A program made the position numbers and the translations under genes. The notes beneath the pieces were generated by a model that was given only the letters and a program-made list of their open reading frames with translations, searched no databases and had not been told where the DNA came from. A DNA stretch of 64,000 bases from Chloroflexota bacterium (GTDB taxonomy: Bacteria > Chloroflexota > Anaerolineae > UBA2200 > JACIWT01): assembly GCA_014360825.1 (NCBI GenBank), contig JACIWT010000011.1, positions 1-64,000 on the forward strand, read 5' to 3'. The number at the start of each line of letters is the position of its first letter. Position 1 is the stretch's first letter. Positions 33,747 through 41,700 of the stretch are shown here, in pieces.

Positions 33747-33800
33747 ATAGAGAAGAAAGGAAACTTTCCGCTAGGTTTCCCCAGGTCGCATAGTTGGATG

Positions 33801-34088
33801 CTAGTCTTCCATCGCTTTGAGACAGTCCAATATCTGCTGCTTGACAGGTCCAGTATTGGTGTTGGTCACAAATGGGACCCCATTGAACACCGGGCACCCC
33901 GGATCGGGAACGGGCGTTGTTGAAATAACGATGTCTGGCTTGTAATTTGGCAACTCATTTATCTTACACTTGATAAATTCCGCTCTGATGCCTTCGTTCG
34001 TCAGCCACTCTTTCACACGATTGGTAACAATCGTAGAGGTAGCTATGTTCGCTCCGCAACAGATAGCGATTGAATATTTCTTCTTCAC
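33801..34088 (-). CDS. PTS galactitol-type EIIB component
   Basis: 95 residues, the usual length of a free EIIB. GTG start at 34088 behind AAAGGAG. The phosphorylation loop is I-A-I-C-C-G-A-N-I-A-T-S-T near residue 10, with two adjacent cysteines, one being the phosphocysteine. It passes phosphate from EIIA to the sugar carried by the EIIC at 34929. Confidence 0.9.
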   Translation of the reverse strand: MKKKYSIAICCGANIATSTIVTNRVKEWLTNEGIRAEFIKCKINELPNYKPDIVISTTPVPDPGCPVFNGVPFVTNTNTGPVKQQILDCLKAMED

Positions 34089-34115
34089 GTGACCGCTCCT
34101 TTCCGTTTTCCCACG

Positions 34116-34715
34116 TTAATGCTGAGGTAGCGTCGTCACACTTCCCATAGCCTGCGCGTAGAAGACGATCTGTGCCGCCTTTTCTAGAGTGAGGACGTTC
34201 TTAACGGCGAGTTCGATGGTTTGTCCTGCAACCAACACCCCGTGGTTCTTCAGCAACACAGCATTTGCTTGCCCGAGCACCCTGCCTATGTTTTGTGCAA
34301 GGAGTTCAGTTCCCAAGGGTGCATACTCGGCACAAGGGACCGCGCCACCCAGTGTTTCCATGATTTCCAGAGCATACGGAATAGGCATCCCTGCTACTGC
34401 GAATGCTGTCGCGAAAGGGCTGTGCGAGTGGATGACACATTGCACATCAGGACGTAAGTTGTAAATGATCTTGTGCATTGGCACACCGGAGGACGGTTTG
34501 AGCTCACCGCGGATAACTTTTCCCTCGAAGTCCACAACTACAAGCATCTCTGGCGTTACTTGTCCAGCCTTAACACCCGCCGGGGTAATCAGCATCTGAT
34601 CTGAATTGGGCAAACGCACACTCAGATTACCATCACGCTCGAGCAAACCGTGTTCGAGCAGTTCTCTCCCAGCCTTGGTCAATCTTTCTCTCAACTCTCT
34701 TTCTTTTTCATCCAT
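34116..34715 (-). CDS. Class II aldolase (L-fuculose/ribulose-phosphate aldolase-like) of the PTS operon
   Basis: 199 residues, GGAGGGGG upstream. Motifs L-E-R-D-G-N-L-S-V-R, T-P-A-G-V, I-H-S-H-S-P (zinc), A-P-L-G-T and L-L-K-N-H-G-V-L-V (zinc) are intact, closer to the classic L-fuculose-1-phosphate aldolase pattern than the copy at 28119. It likely cleaves the sugar phosphate produced after PTS uptake and oxidation. Confidence 0.9.
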   Translation of the reverse strand: MDEKERELRERLTKAGRELLEHGLLERDGNLSVRLPNSDQMLITPAGVKAGQVTPEMLVVVDFEGKVIRGELKPSSGVPMHKIIYNLRPDVQCVIHSHSPFATAFAVAGMPIPYALEIMETLGGAVPCAEYAPLGTELLAQNIGRVLGQANAVLLKNHGVLVAGQTIELAVKNVLTLEKAAQIVFYAQAMGSVTTLPQH

Positions 34716-34750
34716 AATACCCCCTCCAAGTCAGTCATTCTACAACTTGC

Positions 34751-34776
34751 AAGGGGCCAAACACACAAGGCCCCTT
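34751..34776 (-). promoter_or_regulatory. 5'-UTR hairpin upstream of the aldolase gene
   Basis: AAGGGGCC and GGCCCCTT, perfect 8-bp stem with a 10-nt loop, between the internal promoter (34836-34864) and the aldolase. No U-tract follows, so an attenuator, RNA-processing site or mRNA stabiliser is more likely than a terminator. Confidence 0.5.
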
Positions 34777-34835
34777 ACAGGCATCTCTCCATCTTCCAAA
34801 CAGGCAAGTATGACAAATTCACTTACTAACCAATT

Positions 34836-34864
34836 ATTATATCCAGACCATGGGGAACTGTCAA
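34836..34864 (-). promoter_or_regulatory. Perfect sigma70 promoter inside the PTS operon
   Basis: On the minus strand TTGACA (34859-34864), 17-nt spacer, TATAAT (34836-34841). It would drive the aldolase, EIIB and the two small genes separately from the upstream part. Confidence 0.8.
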
Positions 34865-34916
34865 AGCCCGCCCGTGCTAAGGGCTCGTAGGCGGTCTCAC
34901 GTCCCCCATGGTCTGG
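34843..34916. promoter_or_regulatory. Inverted repeat pair with one arm in the promoter spacer, operator candidate
   Basis: CCAGACCATGGGG at 34843-34855 and its exact complement at 34904-34916, 48 nt apart. The first arm fills most of the -35/-10 spacer of the promoter at 34836-34864. A shorter nested stem AGCCC/GGGCT lies between the arms. Confidence 0.65.
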
Positions 34917-34928
34917 TGTGACCATGCT

Positions 34929-36311
34929 CTACTTTTCAGCCTCCATATCAATTGCGGCGCAGCGAGCAGGTTCGTCCCGCACCCACCACCAGATCAGGAA
35001 GTAAGTAGCCAAGATAAAGATGCCCACGAGGAGCTGCCACATAGCCCCCTTTCCTACCAACGGCTGCATGATCAGGACCAGCACCCAAGGGAAGAATTGT
35101 CTGCCGGCTAGCATATCAGTGGCCAACATGCCCTCGGGTAGTTTGGCCCCAATCAGCTTGAACCCTTCGTGCGCGTATTCGGCAACTATTGTGGTCCCGT
35201 ACAGAATGACGGCCATGATAAAGAGACCGCCGATCAGAGTGCGGACCACATTCCCCTTGGAAGGAGCTACCGCCCAACAGATGGGGAAGAAAATGGATGC
35301 CAGCATAGAGTAAGGCAGAGTCCCATTCCCAGGTAGGATTATCGCCAGCAGCAAAGTGATGGGCACCAAGAAATAAGACACAGCGAGAGTGGTGGGGTGA
35401 CCCACGATCAGCGCCGCATCCATGCCAATATAGATCTCACGGCCAGGGAAACGCTGGGTAACATAGTCGCGGATGCCATCTGCCAAGGGGATCAGCCCCT
35501 CTACAATTAGGCTGATCACTCTGGGCATGATGATCAGACCAGCGGCCATAGTCACACCCAGTTTCAAGATTCCCTGCAAGTTGTACCTAGCCAGAGCACC
35601 AATGACGATGCCCATAATCAAACCAATAACCGAGGGTTCGCCGAATACGCCGAAGCGCTTCGCAAGATCCTCTGGGGTTGCCTTCCAGTCCCTGACACCT
35701 GGGATCTTATCCAACACCTTATTGATAGCGTAGACATAAGGCGCCCAAGCAATCGTGCCAGAATGCGCGAGTGTGATGCCAGGGATGTTAAAAGTTTGAG
35801 GGTCGGCACACGCCGGGTAAGCCCAGTCAGCCAACTTGTAAGTAACGTAAGCAGTCAAAACGGCAATGGCGAGGGAAAGCGGAACATTCTGGGTCAACAG
35901 GTAAGGGACTGCAGCAGCAAAAGCAAAGTGCCAGTAATTCCAGATGTCAATGTGGAAAGTCTTGGTAAGGTTAAGGGCTAACATAATGAGGTTCACTACT
36001 AGAATTAGGGGTATGATAAACATCGAGGTAGGAACCGCCCAGGTCATTGCCGCGAGGCCGCCGATATCCAGGGCCTTGAATTGTAAGTGCAAGTTATCTA
36101 CCATGGCCTTGGCCGCAGGCCCCATACTTCCTGTGATTAGTGAGACGATAGTACTGATGCCGATCAAACCCATCCCGGTCATGAGACCAGCCTTGAATGA
36201 TCGGCCAAATCCCTGGCGCATAACAAGGCCAAAGACGGTGATCACAATGGGCATCATCACTGGAGCCCCTGCATCCAGTAGCCATTTTACGACAGTTCTT
36301 ACCGCTTCCAT
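34929..36311 (-). CDS. PTS galactitol-family EIIC permease
   Basis: 460 residues, GGAGGG upstream, about ten to twelve membrane helices. Family landmarks: D-A-G-A-P-V-M-M-P-I, the N-L-T-K-T segment, T-L-A-H-S-G-T-I and the P-G-R-E-I-Y-I-G-M-D-A-A-L-I-V-G-H-P-T-T loop typical of GatC/SgcC proteins. It imports and phosphorylates an alditol or similar sugar with the EIIA (38865) and EIIB (33801) of the same operon. The natural substrate is not shown by the sequence. Confidence 0.92.
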   Translation of the reverse strand: MEAVRTVVKWLLDAGAPVMMPIVITVFGLVMRQGFGRSFKAGLMTGMGLIGISTIVSLITGSMGPAAKAMVDNLHLQFKALDIGGLAAMTWAVPTSMFIIPLILVVNLIMLALNLTKTFHIDIWNYWHFAFAAAVPYLLTQNVPLSLAIAVLTAYVTYKLADWAYPACADPQTFNIPGITLAHSGTIAWAPYVYAINKVLDKIPGVRDWKATPEDLAKRFGVFGEPSVIGLIMGIVIGALARYNLQGILKLGVTMAAGLIIMPRVISLIVEGLIPLADGIRDYVTQRFPGREIYIGMDAALIVGHPTTLAVSYFLVPITLLLAIILPGNGTLPYSMLASIFFPICWAVAPSKGNVVRTLIGGLFIMAVILYGTTIVAEYAHEGFKLIGAKLPEGMLATDMLAGRQFFPWVLVLIMQPLVGKGAMWQLLVGIFILATYFLIWWWVRDEPARCAAIDMEAEK

Positions 36312-36356
36312 CGATCTACCCTCCTCTCAAATTGTAGAAATCGTCTTGCCAAAAAT

Positions 36357-36374
36357 CAAATAACCCGTTATTTG
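36357..36374. promoter_or_regulatory. 18-bp perfect palindrome upstream of the EIIC gene
   Basis: CAAATAAC-CC-GTTATTTG. On the transcribed strand a run of T follows, so it could be a weak terminator/attenuator or a protein-binding site. It overlaps the end of a five-codon leader frame. Confidence 0.55.
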
Positions 36375-36385
36375 TCGAATTGCAT
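36368..36385 (-). other. Five-codon leader reading frame with complete Shine-Dalgarno
   Basis: ATG-Q-F-D-K-TAA, directly overlapped by an 11-nt full anti-16S complement (AAGGAGGTGAT at 36384-36394). It ends in the palindrome at 36357-36374, 57 nt before EIIC. It might load ribosomes for EIIC or act in attenuation; too short to be sure it is translated. Confidence 0.35.
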
Positions 36386-36420
36386 CACCTCCTTACACAA
36401 CGCCAAAAGCTCGGTTTTGC

Positions 36421-37479
36421 TTATGACATGATCAATCCCACTTTCATTGCTTCCGGTGTCCCATGGATGCGGAAAGCCCTATCAATCTCCTCAAAAGGTA
36501 GCACTGGCCGGCGAATCTTAGATACTTGAACTCGACCACTGTTGATCAACTCGAGCGCGCGCTTGAAGTACTTAGGGCTGTAGCTGCGCGTGCCGGTCAG
36601 ATGAATCTCTCGATAGTGAATCGTATTAGGTTCTACGGTGATTCTCAAGTCCTCAGGATAAGTGCCAGCATAAATATTGACAATGGAGTATACGCCGGCC
36701 ATCTGTAAAGCTTGTTCTGTCGCAGCAGCTTGAGCACTGCCGCCCACAGTGACTATAACCACGTCCGCGCCGCGCCCGGATGGGCCCGGCGCCCATTTCG
36801 TCCAATGCCTGACCGCTTCGATGGGATCGGTCTTCGAAGCATTTATCACTATGTCAGCACCCATCTCCTTGGCTATATCACACCGACTTTGGATCAAATC
36901 AATGCCCATCACCTGGGCACCTAATAGATGGCATACCTGCACATGCATACAGCCCATAGGCCCAAGCCCTATCACAACCACCTTCTTACCTAGAGTGACT
37001 TTACTTCTCTCCTGGTCAGCCCTGAATATGCTCGCTAGTGGCTCCGTGACCGAAGCATCGCCGAACGATGTCCCCTCCGGGATCTCCAAAACAGAACTCT
37101 CTTTTACCACGGCGTACTCACCAAATCCGCCGTGATTATTCTGTAAGTTCTCGCAGTGAGAGTATAGAAACTCCCGGCAGTTCTCACACTGAAAGCACGG
37201 CGTCCACGACTGGGGTACAACGCGCATGCCCGGTTTAATTCTCTTCACATTTTTGCCCACTGCTTCAACAATACCAGCATACTCATGGCCTGGGTGCTGG
37301 GGTTTGTCAGGAGGAGGAGCTTTAACTAGCCCACGGAAGATTCTCAAATCGCTGGGGCAAACAGACGCTTCTTTCACGCGAATCAACACTTCGTCATCCT
37401 TAGGGACAATCATTGGTAGTTCTACAATTCGCACATCCCCCTCGCCGTATACTAGAGCACGTCGAAAGGTTTTGCCCAT
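36421..37479 (-). CDS. Zinc-dependent medium-chain alcohol/polyol dehydrogenase
   Basis: 352 residues. Catalytic zinc site V-C-P-S-D and H-P-G-H-E-Y-A-G, structural zinc cysteines C-F-Q-C-E-N-C-x7-C (one ligand-spaced set), and NAD-binding V-V-V-I-G-L-G-P-M-G. Of the sorbitol/threonine dehydrogenase type. It probably oxidises the phosphorylated polyol delivered by the PTS, as galactitol-1-phosphate dehydrogenase does in the gat operon. Confidence 0.9.
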   Translation of the reverse strand: MGKTFRRALVYGEGDVRIVELPMIVPKDDEVLIRVKEASVCPSDLRIFRGLVKAPPPDKPQHPGHEYAGIVEAVGKNVKRIKPGMRVVPQSWTPCFQCENCREFLYSHCENLQNNHGGFGEYAVVKESSVLEIPEGTSFGDASVTEPLASIFRADQERSKVTLGKKVVVIGLGPMGCMHVQVCHLLGAQVMGIDLIQSRCDIAKEMGADIVINASKTDPIEAVRHWTKWAPGPSGRGADVVIVTVGGSAQAAATEQALQMAGVYSIVNIYAGTYPEDLRITVEPNTIHYREIHLTGTRSYSPKYFKRALELINSGRVQVSKIRRPVLPFEEIDRAFRIHGTPEAMKVGLIMS

Positions 37480-37515
37480 GACAAATCTCTTCCTCTCCGT
37501 GGTTGGGACTAGTCT

Positions 37516-38799
37516 TTAGTATCGCTTCGTTGCAGGCCTCTTATAGATGCCCCATAGTGCAACTGCTTCGCCCAGTTCTTTATGTTCTTTAGCCGCTTCC
37601 TCGAGCGGAATATCAGACATGACAGCATCAATTGCTTGCCGAAGCGCTTTGACTCCCGCCGCAGACCCGGAGGGATGGCCATGCACCGCCCCCCCCCCCC
37701 CCACCATGACATCCAGACCGTAACTCTCAATGACAGTGGGTACTAAGCCTGGTACGGCCGAGGAAAGAATGAATATGCGTTCTATGCCCGGTATAGGCGC
37801 CTGCAGAATGTGCTTGCTTCGAATTGTTGGGGCAAAGGCTCCACCCTCTCCCCACTTTCCCCAGGTACCACCTGATAGAGCCACATCCGCACCAGCGAAC
37901 CTAGCGAGCTTGTTCCACACCATAGGGCTTATGCCAGTGTAGCCTGACATACCACAAGGATGGAACAGCAGTGGCACATTGATATTGGGATCTTCGGCAA
38001 CAGCTCTGAGCATCTCGATGCCAGAGATGAAGTTGACCATCAATGCATTGGCGCCATGCTCAACTGCCCATTTGGCTTTCTCAAGTTGCTTGCGAACCGT
38101 ATCTGTCGTGCTAATAAAATAGAGCACTTTCTTGCCCGTTTCCTCTTCGGCTCGCTTCAGAGCAGCCATGACCTCCATAAGCCGCTCCCTGAAACTACAG
38201 TTGTAGGTTTCACTAATCATTTCGTCGTCTTTGATAGTGTCTACACCGGCCACAGCAACCTCATAACAAAGATTGCCAATTTGTTTAGGCGTCAGTCCGA
38301 CTTTTGGTTTGATCATGCAGTTTACAAGAGGGCGTTGGGGGACTTCAAGCAATTTGCGTATCCCAGAAACCCCGAACTTCGGGCCAGGAAGTTGCTTGAC
38401 GAAGGCGGCAGGCAGGTCTATATCTAATAGTTTAATTTCCCCTGGCATGCCCAAGATATTCCCGCCAATCCCAGTCAGCATAGCAGCAGTGCTACCTAAA
38501 TACCCTGTGGGCCCGCGCATGGGAAATGCCAGCCGTACGACAGCAGCCTGCCAACCCTCGTGTTGGCTTTCAACGGGATAATAGCCAACAACCCGGGCGC
38601 TGAGCGCCTCTCTCACTTGCGGCGTCTCGCCCGGAAAGTCAATCCATCCCCCCGTCGAGGCTTCGAGTGCCATATAACCCACAACCTCTAAGTGCTCGTA
38701 CGCTTCCTGTTCAAAATAATAGGTAGCTATTATATAATCTTCTGGAGTGATACCCTCCATGGTGTTTTCAAAGATATTCGGGTCATATAGCGTTTTCAT
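37516..38799 (-). CDS. RuBisCO-like protein (RuBisCO large-subunit superfamily, form IV-type)
   Basis: 427 residues from ATG 38799; AAGGAGG lies upstream inside a longer GTG frame. The catalytic barrel signature is clear: M-I-K-P-K-V-G-L (K164), the metal-site segment T-I-K-D-D-E with carbamylatable K190, D192 and E193, L-L-F-H-P-C-G with H280, G-G-T-W-G-K-W-G (K315 at the loop-6 lysine position) and the phosphate-binding V-G-G-G-G-A-V-H-G-H-P-S-G. So most enolisation residues are kept while the sequence is not a CO2-fixing RuBisCO. Characterised relatives act in methionine salvage or in apiose/isoapionate-phosphate breakdown. In a PTS-dehydrogenase-aldolase operon an enolase, isomerase or decarboxylase step on a sugar phosphate is likely. 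Confidence 0.92.
   Translation of the reverse strand: MKTLYDPNIFENTMEGITPEDYIIATYYFEQEAYEHLEVVGYMALEASTGGWIDFPGETPQVREALSARVVGYYPVESQHEGWQAAVVRLAFPMRGPTGYLGSTAAMLTGIGGNILGMPGEIKLLDIDLPAAFVKQLPGPKFGVSGIRKLLEVPQRPLVNCMIKPKVGLTPKQIGNLCYEVAVAGVDTIKDDEMISETYNCSFRERLMEVMAALKRAEEETGKKVLYFISTTDTVRKQLEKAKWAVEHGANALMVNFISGIEMLRAVAEDPNINVPLLFHPCGMSGYTGISPMVWNKLARFAGADVALSGGTWGKWGEGGAFAPTIRSKHILQAPIPGIERIFILSSAVPGLVPTVIESYGLDVMVGGGGAVHGHPSGSAAGVKALRQAIDAVMSDIPLEEAAKEHKELGEAVALWGIYKRPATKRY
37689..37702 (-). repeat. 14-nt homopolymer (G14 on the coding strand) in the RuBisCO-like gene
   Basis: Encodes the four glycines of the phosphate-binding loop with GGG codons only. A change of one base would shift the frame and truncate the last ~60 residues. 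Confidence 0.9.
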
Positions 38800-38864
38800 T
38801 AAGGTAGTTTCCTCCTTTCTGCTCACAGCAACTCGAGAAGGAAAAGGTGTGCGGAATTCCGTTC

Positions 38865-39344
38865 TTATTCTCCTTTCCCCAAGGCTTTTTCGAGCTCCAT
38901 GACCAAAGCCCGGCGCTCTGTCGTCGACAGGACCCTCTCAAGAAAGTGCGTGCACCCTAAAAGTGTAGACAATTTCTGCAACCAGGTTACTTGCATATCC
39001 GGGTCATTCAAGGCAAATAAGAATACGAGCCGGACCGGAAGTTCATTTTCGGGATTACCCATCTCTCGGAACGCGACGGGCTCTTTGAGAGTAGCGACTG
39101 CAAGTGCAGACCGCTTACAGTACTTCGCATCCTCATGGGGTATAGCCACCGGAATGGCACTAGGCAAACCTGTAGGGAACTTACACTCTCTTTCTAACAC
39201 GGCCTCAACAAATCCGTCAGTAACATAGCCTTTTTTCACTAAACTTCCCGCCATTTTCCCAATCACTTCCTCCCTGTTTCTGGCCTCAAGATCAATAAAG
39301 ACCAAGTCCTCCTCAATCATCACTTCACGTCCATCAGGCATCAT
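38865..39344 (-). CDS. PTS EIIA component (fructose/galactitol type)
   Basis: 159 residues. The phosphorylated histidine is H70 in A-I-P-V-A-I-P-H-E-D-A, followed by A-L-A-V-A-T-L-K-E-P-V-A-F, both standard for EIIA-fructose/galactitol domains. GAAGGTGA precedes the ATG. First gene of the minus-strand PTS operon; its upstream region should hold the main promoter. Confidence 0.9.
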   Translation of the reverse strand: MMPDGREVMIEEDLVFIDLEARNREEVIGKMAGSLVKKGYVTDGFVEAVLERECKFPTGLPSAIPVAIPHEDAKYCKRSALAVATLKEPVAFREMGNPENELPVRLVFLFALNDPDMQVTWLQKLSTLLGCTHFLERVLSTTERRALVMELEKALGKGE

Positions 39345-39832
39345 TCACCTTCGGTCCAAAAGAGTTAATTAGGACTTCCAGGAAAAAAACGTAATCACAA
39401 TCGCTGCGATGTTTTTTCCCACTTACAGGTTGGTAGTCGCTCAGAATTTATCAATACCGTCTGCTAGTTCTGAGTAAATGAAAGACAAGTTATTCTATAC
39501 TAAAGGATACCACAAAAACGCCAGTCGGTTAAGCCTAAATCTACTGTTTTTGCGCGCAAGGGGTTGTTACAAAACTATACTAATTCCGGCAAACTCAGTG
39601 CGCCCACCGTGGACGGTGGGCGCACCTTGAGCGGCTTGGTAGCCCCTCTGTCTGCCACGCTATACCGCACCCGGGTGTGCCAATCGAGCGGCATGGTTTA
39701 CGCGCCGTCGCAATCCAAACGCCCTTTGTGTAAACCATGGACTTGCTGGCGTTGCGTAAGGCAGTGGAGTGGTACCGTAGCCACGGATACGCACCATAAA
39801 GACGCGGATCAGGCTCGCGGAGGCATCCGCCA
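39345..39832. other. Gene-free region upstream of the PTS operon
   Basis: 488 bp with no credible gene. Contains an inverted repeat CTCAGAA-N21-TTCTGAG (39440-39474), a possible activator site; a palindrome TTGCGCGCAA (39550-39559); a strong hairpin at 39598-39625; and a change back to GC-rich sequence at about 39.6 kb. A 20-codon frame at 39737 is too short to support. Confidence 0.6.
39598..39625. repeat. Strong 13-bp hairpin
   Basis: GTGCGCCCACCGT-GG-ACGGTGGGCGCAC, perfect arms, two-base loop. It lies at the edge between the AT-richer PTS block and GC-rich sequence. No poly-T on either side. Confidence 0.7.
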
Positions 39833-40372
39833 TCACAACTTCCTGGCATAGAACAGGGCAATGTCCCCGCTGGGGTAATAATCGTCGTTGAACCCGCAGA
39901 AGGTGAAGCCGTGCTTCTGGTAGAACTGGATGGCTGGGTCGTTTTTAGTCTGCGCCTCGGCAGTTACCATCCGCAGCCGCTGGCCTGAGGCCCACTCCAG
40001 CGCCCGATTGAGCAGCGTGGAACCAATCCCCCGCCGCCGCCAGGCTTTATCCACCACCAAGTGATGGATCCACGCTGTCTTGTTCCATCCAATAGTCATC
40101 AGAGTGATGAAGCCGCGCACCGCCTGGCGGTCTGTGGCCACCAGGAAGCACTCTCGGCGGCGGAAATCTCCCAGAAGATCGCTGGAATCTCGAGGGTAGG
40201 CCACATCCATCGGCCAGGGTAGCCGGACGCGGACGAACGTGATCTCCAACTGTCCCTCCACCTCGCCCAAGCGCATCTGCCAGACGTGTTCGGTCTCACC
40301 AGAAGCATCGAGAGAGGCACAGTCTTCCAGATCCTTCAACACAGCGTTGCGGATAAACAGTTCGGAATTCAT
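39833..40372 (-). CDS. GNAT-family N-acetyltransferase
   Basis: 179 residues from ATG 40372, 5 nt after the DUF58 stop; the longer frame is unnecessary. Acetyl-CoA motif V-V-D-K-A-W-R-R-R-G-I-G-S-T-L-L and Y-Q-K-H-G-F near the end are typical. Substrate unknown. Likely co-transcribed with the DUF58 gene. Confidence 0.88.
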   Translation of the reverse strand: MNSELFIRNAVLKDLEDCASLDASGETEHVWQMRLGEVEGQLEITFVRVRLPWPMDVAYPRDSSDLLGDFRRRECFLVATDRQAVRGFITLMTIGWNKTAWIHHLVVDKAWRRRGIGSTLLNRALEWASGQRLRMVTAEAQTKNDPAIQFYQKHGFTFCGFNDDYYPSGDIALFYARKL

Positions 40373-40377
40373 AGCGC

Positions 40378-41667
40378 CTATACCCCTTCCCACCAGGCGC
40401 GCTGACTCAGCACGACCCTCAGATCGTCTCCTTGACGAACCCGATAGGCGGGGAGCCCATTCTGCGCAAGGACGGCGAGAAGCGGCTCTGTGCCCACTGG
40501 TCCACCGAAACTCTCGGGATCGATCACAACGGCCACCCCGCGGATGTCTCGCCGGCTGAGATCTCGCAAGACCTCGACCCACTCCACTTCAGCGGAGGGC
40601 GTAATGGCCACGACAGAGGTATTTCGTCCCAGCATAGCCCCTTCTGCTGACAAGATAGTAGCCAGTGGGATGGTACCTTGGGCGCGAGTAACGGCTAACA
40701 TCTCCAGGATCTTGCTCAACTGCCGCTCCCCTCGGTCGGCAGGGAGCACTTGGCGCTGTTGCGCATAGGCCACCAGCCCTACTGCCCGGTTCTCTGAGAG
40801 GAAGTGTTTGGCAAGGGACGCCGCAATGGTGACGGTATATTCTTCGGTGGTAGGGTCCATCAGCGAAGTCGGTTTCTTCGCCAGCAGCGCGGGTTCGGGT
40901 ACCTCGATCTCTTCGGTGACCAAGCCGAAGTGCACGCGGCTCTGCATATCTACGAAGAGCCACACATCTGCAGTGGGGTCTAGTTCGAACTCTTTGACGA
41001 TGAGGCGTCCGGTGCGTGCTGTGGAGGGCCAGTGAATGCGGTGGAAACTATCCCCGGGGTAGTAATCGCGCACACCGGCGACATTGGTAGTCACATAGTG
41101 GGTGCGGCGACGCATCGTCCCGCCCCCGGGCAAATCGCCGATTGGTATGGCAAAGCGGGGCAAGTCTACCGTCGCGGGGTAAACGACGATGGTAGAAGTG
41201 TCGCTCAGTTCGCGCCGCCGCTCAAACAGGCCAAAGGGATCGCCGCTGATGATGGTGAGGGGCCCGAGGATGAAGCGGCCCCGTCGCCGGCAAAAGGTCC
41301 TCACTGTCCAGCCGCGTCGCTGCCGCGAGCCCAGAGAAGCGATGACCCGGCTGGTGTGATGATGGGGCAAGGTGGAGTGGTCGCGTACCTCCAGCCAGAG
41401 TTTGGGCAGAAAGGTGGCATTGTGCACCACGAAGCGCTCTTCCACCACTCCGCCCACCTGCGTGTGCTCTGCGTGGGTCTGGCGAATGATCTCCACGCCG
41501 TTCACATTGACCCAAGTCCAGAAGTACGAGAGCACAAAAAGGATGATGAACAGATAAGAGATACTAAACCAGATGCGCTGGCCAACCGGCGACATGCTCG
41601 ACCGGGCGGCGAGGCCCAGGAGCAACGCCAGCCCCAGTATAGCCAGCGCGACCCAACTCCTTCTCAC
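40378..41667 (-). CDS. DUF58-domain membrane protein
   Basis: 429 residues from GTG 41667. Two N-terminal membrane segments, then a beta-rich part and the DUF58 signature Y-Y-P-G-D-S-F-H-R-I-H-W-P-S-T-A-R-T-G-R with L-I-V-K-E-F-E. DUF58 proteins have a von Willebrand A-like fold and normally neighbour a MoxR ATPase and transglutaminase; neither is here. Role probably in envelope-protein assembly, not proven. Confidence 0.88.
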   Translation of the reverse strand: MRRSWVALAILGLALLLGLAARSSMSPVGQRIWFSISYLFIILFVLSYFWTWVNVNGVEIIRQTHAEHTQVGGVVEERFVVHNATFLPKLWLEVRDHSTLPHHHTSRVIASLGSRQRRGWTVRTFCRRRGRFILGPLTIISGDPFGLFERRRELSDTSTIVVYPATVDLPRFAIPIGDLPGGGTMRRRTHYVTTNVAGVRDYYPGDSFHRIHWPSTARTGRLIVKEFELDPTADVWLFVDMQSRVHFGLVTEEIEVPEPALLAKKPTSLMDPTTEEYTVTIAASLAKHFLSENRAVGLVAYAQQRQVLPADRGERQLSKILEMLAVTRAQGTIPLATILSAEGAMLGRNTSVVAITPSAEVEWVEVLRDLSRRDIRGVAVVIDPESFGGPVGTEPLLAVLAQNGLPAYRVRQGDDLRVVLSQRAWWEGV

Positions 41668-41700
41668 CGCGATTTCACCCTATTCTGCAGGGCGGAGGCT

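Noticed and set aside
39737-39799. 20-codon frame (M-D-L-L-A-L-R-K) as a transposase remnant
   Set aside because: Too short and without a recognisable domain or ribosome site.
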